Below are positions 7,989 through 14,599 of a stretch of 45,198 nucleotides of DNA, in pieces. Both the position numbers and the translations under genes were made by a program. Source of the DNA: Sphingobium phenoxybenzoativorans (GTDB lineage Bacteria > Pseudomonadota > Alphaproteobacteria > Sphingomonadales > Sphingomonadaceae); assembly GCF_001757355.1 (NCBI RefSeq), contig NZ_MINO01000029.1, positions 1-45,198 on the forward strand. The letters are read 5' to 3'. A model generated the notes under the pieces. It was given only the letters and a program-made list of their open reading frames with translations. It did no database searches and had not been told where the DNA came from. Numbering within the stretch: position 1 is the stretch's first letter; every line of letters begins with the position of its first letter.

Positions 7989-8606
7989 GTGCCGAGCTTC
8001 ACGATCGAAAGCACCTACCGGCTGCCGATTTTCCGGCACCGGACCTATCAGGCGGCAACCGCCGAAGATGCCTGCCGGCTCGCCGTCCAGGACAACGACT
8101 GGGAAGGCCAGAAGGAGGACTATGAAAATAGCGGCGCCACTTACCTGACTGGTATCTGGCCCGGTGTGGATAGCGCCTATGCGGCCCCCTCGCTGGCGTT
8201 ACCTCCCGGTTTCGCCGAAGGTGATAATCCGCCGCTGGCGAACGGGACGAAACCGGTCACGCCAACAGCGGCTCCGCTCATGCCGCGCTGTCGTCATTGC
8301 GGCAGCGCGGACATCTGCCGGGACGCGAACGCCATCTGGGACGAGACCACCCAGCAATGGTCGCTGCTCGCGACCTATGACAGCCAAACCTGCGAGCGAT
8401 GCGGCGCGGACAGCAACAATCTCGCCCTCTGGGTCCCGGTCGCCGAGGCTGGCTCGGCCACGGCTTTCCTGTGGGAAGTGATCCAGGCGCTGGAAACCAC
8501 GTCCCTTGCCTGGGAAGCCGAATTCCAGCGCTTCTGCACCGAGAGCCATGGCCAGCTGACCGCTGATGAAGCCGCCGCCCGATGGCGCAGCGCCGCAGGC
8601 GCCTGA
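7989..8606 (+). CDS. Zinc-ribbon hypothetical protein
   Basis: A 205-aa protein. GTG at 7989 is chosen as start because GAGGAGGA lies just upstream and MPSFTIESTYRLP is a plausible N-terminus. Residues 1-60 resemble a small alpha/beta module (RTYQAATAEDACRLAVQDNDWEGQKEDYE). Cys101, Cys104, Cys135 and Cys138 (CRHCG, CERCG) form a likely zinc ribbon. The last ~45 residues share a module with the protein at 5342-5656. Function unknown. Confidence 0.75.
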   Translation: MPSFTIESTYRLPIFRHRTYQAATAEDACRLAVQDNDWEGQKEDYENSGATYLTGIWPGVDSAYAAPSLALPPGFAEGDNPPLANGTKPVTPTAAPLMPRCRHCGSADICRDANAIWDETTQQWSLLATYDSQTCERCGADSNNLALWVPVAEAGSATAFLWEVIQALETTSLAWEAEFQRFCTESHGQLTADEAAARWRSAAGA

Positions 8607-8655
8607 CCATCGAGTCCGGCCCAACGGGCCAACCTTCAACACCCGTCCACCCCGA

Positions 8656-8688
8656 GGCGGCTTCGACCCAGGTCGGAGCCGCCCTTTT
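8656..8688 (+). terminator. Hairpin with T tract ahead of the 68-aa gene
   Basis: A 13-bp stem, GGCGGCTTCGACC with GGTCGGAGCCGCC (one G-U pair in RNA) and a two-base gap in the loop, is followed by CTTTT. It looks like an intrinsic terminator for the genes upstream or an attenuator for 8709-8915. Confidence 0.6.
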
Positions 8689-8708
8689 CATATCGAAAGG
8701 ATCCGATC

Positions 8709-8915
8709 ATGCACGCATCCGCCCAGGTCGAAATGCAGACCTTCACCGTCACCGTTGAATTCTCCAGCGGTGGCGAACCCTACGCGACCGAGACCTATAC
8801 GGTCGAAGCGACCGACTGGTATCGCGCCCAACGCGACGCGATCGAGATGTCGGTCTCCAGCCCCTACGACAATGCGCGCATCCCCGATCTCACGCGTCGC
8901 GTGATCGCGCAATAG
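8709..8915 (+). CDS. Small hypothetical protein
   Basis: A 68-aa protein with an alternating beta pattern (MQTFTVTVEFSSGG, then ETYTVEATDWYRAQRDAIE). AAAGGA precedes the ATG. The N-terminal fold resembles the start of the 7989 protein (strand-strand-helix with an A-x-D/DW-x-RAQ pattern), but the similarity is weak. No function can be given. Confidence 0.65.
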   Translation: MHASAQVEMQTFTVTVEFSSGGEPYATETYTVEATDWYRAQRDAIEMSVSSPYDNARIPDLTRRVIAQ

Positions 8916-8988
8916 GCAGCCCGGCTTACTCCCGCCGCCGATCGCGACGCAGCGGGAGGAGTCGCGACCGCAACCGGAGTTGCCGCTC

Positions 8989-9861
8989 ATGATCATCACC
9001 AGAAGCCAACGCTGGCGCGATCGGCGCTGCCGCTGGGTGCCCGGCGCCACCGAGATCGATCCCCGGCGCTTCGCCGTCGATATAATCGATACCGTCAAAC
9101 AGGCAGCACCTTTCGTACGCCAGCATCACTATGCCGCCTCGATGCCTGTCACGCGCCTGTCGGTCGGTCTCTTCCGAAACGGCGCCGGTGGGCAATCCGA
9201 CCTGGTCGGCGTTTGCGTCTTCGCCCACCCGGTCAACAATGCCAGCGTCCCGAAATCAGCAGGTCTCCCCGATCCGCGCAGCGCCTGCGACCTCGGGCGC
9301 CTCGTGCTGCTCGATGACACAGGCGGTAACGCCGAAACCTGGATGCTCTCGCGCGCCTTCAAACTGCTGCGTCGCGAGAAACCGGAGATCGTGTCGGTCA
9401 TCTCCTATGCCGATCCGATCCGTCGCACCGACGAACAAGGTCAGGTGTTCATGCCCGGCCATGTCGGCACGCTCTATTGCGTGATGGGCAGCCGCTATAC
9501 CGGACGCTCGTCAGCGCGCATCGATCTCATACTGCCCAACGGCCAGCCGATTTCGAGCCGGGCGATCTCCAAGATCCGCAACGACGAATGCGGTCAGCGC
9601 TATGCAGCCGAACAGCTGGTGGCCGCCGGTGCTCGGGCCCGTCGTTCGGGCGAAGATGCCGCCCACTGGCTCGCCGATCTTGAACGTGTCGGTTTTCTGC
9701 GCCGCCGGAAGCACCCGGGCAACCACACCTATTTATTTCCTTTGACGAACGCCGCCCGGATCGCCGCCCGCAAGGTGCCAAGCCTGCCTTACCCCGTGCT
9801 CGATCGCGCGGCGACCGGGGGTGACGTCACCGTACTGCCGTTATTGGCTCATGCCGCTTGA
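8989..9861 (+). CDS. Mom-like DNA-modification protein (GNAT-type)
   Basis: A 290-aa protein. Residues 40-165 carry hallmarks of the phage Mu Mom family: RQHHYAASMP at 44-53, GVCVFAHP at 74-81, CDLGRLVLLDD at 100-110, VISYADP at 137-143 and GHVGTLYCVMGSRYTG at 157-172. Mom converts adenine in DNA to a methylcarbamoyl derivative and shields phage DNA from restriction. The extra C-terminal ~110 residues (ISKIRNDECGQRYAAEQLVAAGA.., GFLRRRKHPGNHTYLFPL) look like a helical, possibly DNA-binding part. ATG 8989 with GGAG nine bases upstream is preferred to TTG 8980. A remnant of a second copy of the 3' end lies at 10372-10530. Protection of the mobile element during transfer is the likely job. Confidence 0.8.
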   Translation: MIITRSQRWRDRRCRWVPGATEIDPRRFAVDIIDTVKQAAPFVRQHHYAASMPVTRLSVGLFRNGAGGQSDLVGVCVFAHPVNNASVPKSAGLPDPRSACDLGRLVLLDDTGGNAETWMLSRAFKLLRREKPEIVSVISYADPIRRTDEQGQVFMPGHVGTLYCVMGSRYTGRSSARIDLILPNGQPISSRAISKIRNDECGQRYAAEQLVAAGARARRSGEDAAHWLADLERVGFLRRRKHPGNHTYLFPLTNAARIAARKVPSLPYPVLDRAATGGDVTVLPLLAHAA

Positions 9862-9962
9862 CCGTAATGATATAAAGGACGTGATCCGTCTGGCGGCGCA
9901 ATGCGCGACTATTATGATTTTCCGACCGCTTAAATGATAAAGCGCCGACGAAGGAGAACCAA

Positions 9963-10262
9963 ATGCCGTTCCGTGAAGGTCATATTTATCCGCTCAGGAA
10001 TCCAGAACGGTTTATTGCGGCATTGGGCGAGATCATTTGCCATCGCCGGACGCCCCTTCTCGGCATGGCCCTTGAGCTACCACCCAGCGCATTCAATCAC
10101 GCGCTTCTCGCATATTATGGACCAATCCCGGCGGATGCAGTCACGCACGACGCCTTCATCACGACCGATCAAGGCGAGGTGCACCCGAATATGGATAAGC
10201 CGATTTCCATTCGTCTCGATGATGTCGTGCTGGAGGAAGGCCGGCTCCTTCGTCGCGACTGA
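9963..10262 (+). CDS. Small hypothetical protein between mom and mom remnant
   Basis: A 99-aa protein with no recognised domain (MPFREGHIYPLRNPERF..). A strong GAAGGAGAA lies before the ATG. The gene and its ~100-bp AT-richer upstream region look lower in GC than the neighbours. It is bracketed by two homologous mom 3' ends, so it may have come in as a cassette by recombination. Function unknown. Confidence 0.65.
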   Translation: MPFREGHIYPLRNPERFIAALGEIICHRRTPLLGMALELPPSAFNHALLAYYGPIPADAVTHDAFITTDQGEVHPNMDKPISIRLDDVVLEEGRLLRRD

Positions 10263-10371
10263 TCTAACGTCCCTTCATCCGTGATTTCCGCACGCTGATG
10301 ACGATAATATCGTCGGAACAGCCGGGTTGCGCTTCCGACATGCTGTCGCCCGTTAACGGCCGTAACATGAC

Positions 10372-10530
10372 GGCTTCCGGAACGGACCAAACCATTTCTA
10401 TCTGTTCCCACTCACCAATTCGGCGCGGATCGCGCCGCCGGCGGTACCTAGCCTGCCTTATTCCATTCTCGATCGCGCCACGCCCGCCGGAGACGTGACG
10501 GCGCTCCCGCTGCTCGCCCACACAGCCTGA
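10372..10530 (+). pseudogene. Remnant of a second mom-like gene (3' end)
   Basis: The + strand frame reads GF-RNGP-NHFYLFPLTNSARIA, then VPSLPYSILDRA and GDVTALPLLAHTA, then TGA at 10528. From NHFYL on this is about 34 of 46 residues identical to the C-terminus of the Mom-like protein at 8989-9861, with heavily diverged codons. A stop (TAA at 10363) blocks the frame upstream, and no start or body is left. Together with 10263-10371, where I see no gene, this fills the gap before 10607. Confidence 0.8.
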
Positions 10531-10547
10531 CGCACGCGTATCCAGCC

Positions 10548-10570
10548 GGAGGGAAGGGGGCAGGGATGGG
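10548..10570 (+). promoter_or_regulatory. G-rich leader tract (copy C)
   Basis: GGAGGGAAGGGGGCAGGG followed by ATGGG, 37 bases upstream of the sigma-like gene on its coding strand. It has four G runs with two-base loops and is similar in kind to the tracts at 3097, 6706, 14441 and 33953. Confidence 0.4.
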
Positions 10571-10606
10571 TGCCGGTCAGGGATCGGCGCAACGGAGAAC
10601 CCCACC

Positions 10607-11101
10607 ATGCCCGACCATGACGCCCGCGCCCTCCTTGTCGAGGCGCTCGATTTCTTCAACGACCATCCCCGCTTCAGCCTGCGACGCGACCGGCGTCGGA
10701 CGAGCTACGAGCTTGCCGCGCGGATCGACGCTTTCCTTGCGCCGGACACGGCCGTTTACCCCATCGTGGCTGCCGCCCGCGAACGCTGGGCTACTGCCCA
10801 TATGTTGCGCATCGACCCCGACGAGCAAACGGTCCAGCGTGATGGCGACGGCTATTGGGTGCGGGCATGGGTGCGCGTTGATGCAGCCGGTCTGGACGAA
10901 GCCGGTGCCGCGCAGATCGACCGATACGCCAGCGCGTTTACCGCACTGCCAGAGATCACCCGCCAGGTTTTCATGGCCGATCTACTAGGCGACGAAGATT
11001 TTACCGCGATCGCGGCGCGCCTCGGCATCACCACGCACGAGGTCGAGCAGCATATCGCCGACGCGCTCGTCGCCATCAGCCGGGCGCTCGACCGGCGCTG
11101 A
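10607..11101 (+). CDS. Sigma-70 region-4-like helix-turn-helix protein
   Basis: A 164-aa protein. Its last ~55 residues (FTALPEITRQVFMADLLGDEDFTAIAARLGITTHEVEQHIADAL..) read as a sigma-70 region 4 helix-turn-helix, with the typical L-P-x2-R-x-VF and (A/T)AIAARLGIT segments. The N-terminal 100 residues do not show sigma region 2, so it is unlikely to be a full sigma factor. It could instead activate or modulate transcription of this accessory run. A GGAG lies ahead of the ATG, and the G-rich tract is just upstream. Confidence 0.7.
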   Translation: MPDHDARALLVEALDFFNDHPRFSLRRDRRRTSYELAARIDAFLAPDTAVYPIVAAARERWATAHMLRIDPDEQTVQRDGDGYWVRAWVRVDAAGLDEAGAAQIDRYASAFTALPEITRQVFMADLLGDEDFTAIAARLGITTHEVEQHIADALVAISRALDRR

Positions 11102-11158
11102 TGACACGCTCCGGTCGGACGCCCCGCCGCGCACTCGACACATCCCAAGGAAAGAATC

Positions 11159-11845
11159 ATGACCCAGACGACAAGGCACGATTTTGCGCGCCTGCTGGCC
11201 CGCGCTCGCACTGCGATCGCCGACGCAAACCCGGCAGGACATATCCTGTGCGACGAATTGGCACAGGCCGAACGGCTCGTGGAAAACCACGTAGTTCCCT
11301 GGTCGGCGGATATCCACGTCGCGTTCATCGACCATCGTCATGGAGGCGATCTCTATGCCGCCTTCACCCGCGAGGCGTTAATGGCAGAGGTCGCCTCATT
11401 CTGCCGAGAATGGTGGTCGGAGATACGCGACACGCGCGATCCCGCGACGCTCCCTGATGAAGACGCAGGGTCGATCTACTTCGACGCGCACGAAGAAGAA
11501 TATCTCTGGACCGAGCGCATCTCGGTCGACGCGCCGCCGATCGGCTCGCCGAAGGCATTACGCGTCGGTCGCCATCTCGTGATCAGCACCAGCCATATCC
11601 GTCCCGCCACCGCCGACCTTCTCGACCAATGGGCGCCGATGGTCCCGGAATCGCGCCCGCTTGGTGTCGCCGAGGCCGGCTATGGCTGGTTCGTCCTCAC
11701 CGATCCGCTCGACGGCCTGGAACGGGAGATGGTCCCAAACGAGCTTTGGGCCGCCATCGAATTCGCGCGCGCGCAGGGCTGCCGCTGGCTTCTTCTCGAC
11801 CGCGACGCGGATTGCATCGACGGTCTTGAGACCTTCGAGTGGTGA
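11159..11845 (+). CDS. DUF5983-like protein
   Basis: A 228-aa protein. The C-terminal part reads LVISTSHIRPATADLLDQW, AEAGYGWFV, PNELWAAIEFARAQGCRWLLLDRDAD. This STxH..yGxFV..W-x-LxDRD layout is what I associate with DUF5983. The same layout occurs in the 114-aa protein at 19665-20009. The N-terminal ~110 residues are acidic and unrecognised. CAAGGAAAG precedes the ATG. The biochemical role is unknown. Confidence 0.7.
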   Translation: MTQTTRHDFARLLARARTAIADANPAGHILCDELAQAERLVENHVVPWSADIHVAFIDHRHGGDLYAAFTREALMAEVASFCREWWSEIRDTRDPATLPDEDAGSIYFDAHEEEYLWTERISVDAPPIGSPKALRVGRHLVISTSHIRPATADLLDQWAPMVPESRPLGVAEAGYGWFVLTDPLDGLEREMVPNELWAAIEFARAQGCRWLLLDRDADCIDGLETFEW

Positions 11846-11856
11846 GGGCCCCTGCG

Positions 11857-12369
11857 ATGACCTGCCGCTCCTCCAGGGCCGAGGTTCGCAATCCGGTCCT
11901 CGGCCTTCCCGCCGCACGCCTCCTCCAGGCTATGCCAGCCGATACCCGCACCTTGCTCGCAGTGCTGCTGCTCGACCTTGCCGCCGACGCGCGCCACCGT
12001 TCGCGATCGAGCTGGGAGAGCCGCAAGGTGTTTGTCGCTGCCTACTGGGCTACCGTTGCCGTCTATGCCGGACATGTCGCCCGGGTCCTCGGCGGGATCC
12101 GGCAACGGGGTGCTTCGCGCAAACCCTTTCGCATCGCCCAAAAAGGCTATGCCGAGCTTGCCGCAGCGAGCTGGAAGGAAGCCTCCGACCTCTATTGCGA
12201 GCGCCGCGACCGATTGGGTCTGGGCGCCAGCATGTACCCCGAGGCGCTGCTGTTGGTGGCCGAAACGCCTGTGGGGCGAATCAGCTATAACGGCCGGATC
12301 TGGATGCCCGGCGACTGGGAGCCCGGCACGGAGCCCCTCTACGACAACAGGTTGCCTGCCGGACACTGA
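11857..12369 (+). CDS. Hypothetical protein
   Basis: A 170-aa protein starting MTCRSSRAEV. GTG codons at 11839 and 11842, overlapping the previous stop, are alternative starts. A hydrophobic stretch (KVFVAAYWATVAVYAGHVARVLGG, about 60-83) could be an amphipathic or membrane helix. It also has a basic centre and an aromatic C-terminus (NGRIWMPGDWEPGTEPLYDN). I recognise no family. Confidence 0.6.
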   Translation: MTCRSSRAEVRNPVLGLPAARLLQAMPADTRTLLAVLLLDLAADARHRSRSSWESRKVFVAAYWATVAVYAGHVARVLGGIRQRGASRKPFRIAQKGYAELAAASWKEASDLYCERRDRLGLGASMYPEALLLVAETPVGRISYNGRIWMPGDWEPGTEPLYDNRLPAGH

Positions 12370-12410
12370 CTGGCGCGCAGTCGCGCCGATCCACCGTGAG
12401 GAGACACCGC

Positions 12411-13544
12411 ATGGGCGCAGCTCTTGCGCGCGGCTTGCTTGCCGCGCCTGATGATCCTTTGCCTGCGATCGACGATAGGGTCATAGCCGCCGCGCGGCGC
12501 GGAGCCTGGTTCGCCTTCAATCTCTCGGGCGGCAAGGATTCCACCGCCTCGGCCCATGCCGGACTCGCGCTGCTCAACGCCCTGGGCCATCCGCGTGATC
12601 GCCGGATCGCGATTCACGCTGACCTCGGCCGGGCGGAATGGCGCTCGACCCCGGCGATGGTCGCAGCAATCGCCGACAGGCTTGGGCTGCCCTTGCTGGT
12701 GGTCAGCCGATCGGCAGGCGACATGGTGAGCCGCTGGGAGCAACGCTTCCTGTCGGGCAAGCGCCGCTACGAGGCGCTCGAAACCTACAATCTCATCGGA
12801 CCCTGGTCCTCGGCATCGCTGCGCTTCTGCACGTCCGAGCTGAAAGTCCAGGTGATCGGCCCTGACCTCGCACGCCGCTATCGGGGCGAAACCATCGTTT
12901 CGGTCATCGGCCTGCGCCGCGATGAAAGCCCGAGCCGTCGTGCCACGCCGGTCTCCCGTGCCGACGAACGCTTCGCAAAGCCGGGCAACGCCGCCGGCAC
13001 GCGCATGCTCAGCTGGCATCCGGCCGTCGACTGGAGTGCCAACGATGTGTTCGGCATTCATAAGCGCCACGGGCTGCCGTTGCACGAAGCCTATGTCCAA
13101 TACCGGACAACCCGGCTGTCCTGTGCTTTCTGCGTGCTTGCATCGGCGCACGACCTAGCTGCCTCCGCTGCCGCCCCTGGCAACTTCGATCTCTACCGCC
13201 ATCTGGTGGCGATCGAGGCGGACTCGACCTTCTCCTTTCAGCCTCAACGATGGCTCGCCGATGTTTCGCCTCGATGGCTGTCGGCCGCACGTCTTCACGA
13301 GGTCGCGCGTGCCAAACTGCGAGCCCAGGAACGCAGGGCGCTCGAAGCGGCCATGCCCCCGCAGTTGCGCTATGTGAAGGGCTGGCCACCCCGCATGCCG
13401 AGCATGGCCGAGGCCTCGCTGATCGCGAAGGCCCGCGCGCCGATCCTGGCCCATCACGGCCTTCCTGACCATTTCCCTGACGCTGCCGCGGTCCAGGCCC
13501 GGTTCGCAGACCTCCTCGCCGTGAAGTCCGAACGGTCCCGCTAA
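12411..13544 (+). CDS. PP-loop ATPase, PAPS-reductase-like
   Basis: A 377-aa protein. NLSGGKDST near residues 42-50 is a PP-loop that binds ATP or PAPS. LRFCTSELKVQVI and RLSCAFCVLASA supply Cys residues typical of PAPS-reductase/DndC-type proteins, which transfer or activate sulfur and may hold an iron-sulfur cluster. It is longer than CysH, has its own C-terminal part, and no cys genes are nearby, so sulfate assimilation is unlikely. Sulfur or adenylation chemistry on nucleic acid or a small molecule is possible. ATG 12411 was chosen because GTGAGGAG lies seven bases upstream. A second PP-loop protein lies at 20758. Confidence 0.8.
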   Translation: MGAALARGLLAAPDDPLPAIDDRVIAAARRGAWFAFNLSGGKDSTASAHAGLALLNALGHPRDRRIAIHADLGRAEWRSTPAMVAAIADRLGLPLLVVSRSAGDMVSRWEQRFLSGKRRYEALETYNLIGPWSSASLRFCTSELKVQVIGPDLARRYRGETIVSVIGLRRDESPSRRATPVSRADERFAKPGNAAGTRMLSWHPAVDWSANDVFGIHKRHGLPLHEAYVQYRTTRLSCAFCVLASAHDLAASAAAPGNFDLYRHLVAIEADSTFSFQPQRWLADVSPRWLSAARLHEVARAKLRAQERRALEAAMPPQLRYVKGWPPRMPSMAEASLIAKARAPILAHHGLPDHFPDAAAVQARFADLLAVKSERSR

Positions 13545-13654
13545 CGAGCCGGAGGGGAGGACTTTTTTTGAAGGGGCGTCGGGCGAATTTCGCTCGGCGA
13601 TCTCCCTGCTGCCGAACGCGCAGCCCCAAGCCTCCACCATCAAAGGAACAACCA

Positions 13655-14116
13655 ATGGACGTCATCGTCTCTCGGTCCCGCACCCCGGGCACCGCCTCGA
13701 CCTACCACTATCGCGCCCTCGTGCCGCTCACCGAGGTCGCGGCCCGGCGGCGCCCGCGCTGCGTCGTCATCCAGGCCCAGATCGGCAATGGCCGGGTGCC
13801 CTCGACCCGCATCGCCGACGTCGTAGCGCCCGCTACCTGGTATGAACGTGAGTTGGCCACGCCCCTGGGCCTTGCCGCGCGGCTCAACCTGGTCGCGCGG
13901 CGAATCGAGGCGCTCATCATCCACACCGTCTTTCCCGAGATGACCGCTCGGTTGCCCCCCCTGATGCTCGCCCTGGACTTCGATCCCGGCGAGGCCAGCT
14001 ACCGCGTCGCCGTCGCCGATCTGAACGCAGCCTTCGACCGGTTCGCGCCCGGCATCGACACGCTGATGGCAGCCGATCTCGGACTCTACCAGGGCTGCGA
14101 CCTGCGCGCCGCCTGA
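13655..14116 (+). CDS. Hypothetical protein
   Basis: A 153-aa protein starting MDVIVSRSRTPG, with AAAGGAA before the ATG. It has a beta-rich N-terminus and helical middle (LAARLNLVARRIEALIIHTVFPEMTARL). No known domain. The 110-base gap upstream holds a GGAGGGGAGG tract and a run of seven T after the PP-loop gene, possibly a weak terminator. Confidence 0.65.
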   Translation: MDVIVSRSRTPGTASTYHYRALVPLTEVAARRRPRCVVIQAQIGNGRVPSTRIADVVAPATWYERELATPLGLAARLNLVARRIEALIIHTVFPEMTARLPPLMLALDFDPGEASYRVAVADLNAAFDRFAPGIDTLMAADLGLYQGCDLRAA

Positions 14117-14133
14117 CATTGAAAGGACCCGTC

Positions 14134-14454
14134 ATGGCTCAATATTCCCAAGCCAGTCTCGAGACCGCCGCCTGCCTCTGGGAGGCAGTTCTGACCTTAC
14201 GCACCAGGCCGATCACCGATCCCGATGCGATCGGCTTGGCTCCCGCGATCGGCAAGTCGTTCGATGCGCTAGGAACCGCGGCGCTGCGACTAACGGTGAT
14301 TGGCTGGGCCGATGCCGTCGAGGCTGCCTGGCGCGAGGTCCAGAACGATTATCCACTCTGCTTCGACTGGGATTTCGTTCCCGACTGGATCATCGACCAC
14401 ATCGACTGGACCGATCCGTTCCATCCCGCCGTGATCCAAAGGGGAGGGGGATGA
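14134..14454 (+). CDS. Small hypothetical protein
   Basis: A 106-aa acidic protein (MAQYSQASLETAACLWEAVL..) with GAAAGGA before the ATG. The C-terminus is rich in Asp, Trp and His (CFDWDFVPDWIIDHIDWTDPFHP). No recognised domain. It directly precedes the interrupted ATPase gene. Confidence 0.65.
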   Translation: MAQYSQASLETAACLWEAVLTLRTRPITDPDAIGLAPAIGKSFDALGTAALRLTVIGWADAVEAAWREVQNDYPLCFDWDFVPDWIIDHIDWTDPFHPAVIQRGGG

Positions 14455-14475
14455 GGGCTCATGTGGCGGGGAATT
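14441..14475 (+). promoter_or_regulatory. G-rich leader element (copy E), similar to 33953
   Basis: GGGGAGGGGGATGAGGG, then CTCATGTGGCGGGGAA, overlapping the end of the previous gene and 30 bases ahead of the ATPase start. It aligns almost base for base with 33953-33984 ahead of the DUF736 gene (GGGGAGGG..AGGG..TCA..TGTGGC.GGGAA). This makes it a repeated element rather than just a G run. Confidence 0.55.
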
Positions 14476-14503
14476 GGTCTCCGCCAGACAGGAGTCGCAT
14501 CCC

Positions 14504-14599
14504 ATGTCCTTTCCCGCCATCATCCGGCCCGAGGTCGGCCAGTCGCTCATCACCAAGGTCTCGCGCCTGTTCAACGGCACGCTCGGCGACGTGCTTCAG
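14504..14599 (+). pseudogene. 5' fragment of interrupted GHKL ATPase gene
   Basis: ATG 14504 (GGAG ten bases upstream) opens MSFPAIIRPEVGQSLITKVS and 12 further codons, up to the insertion of the two-recombinase element. Reading on into the element adds ten codons and a stop at 14630. The rest of the gene resumes in frame at 18047. Rejoined, the protein would be 555 aa, and the junction recreates the ATP-binding N-box (ELFQNSRRAGA). Confidence 0.8.

Noticed and set aside
12411..13544. Assimilatory PAPS reductase (CysH) for sulfate assimilation
   Set aside because: The PP-loop is present, but the length, the C-terminal part and the neighbourhood do not fit CysH.
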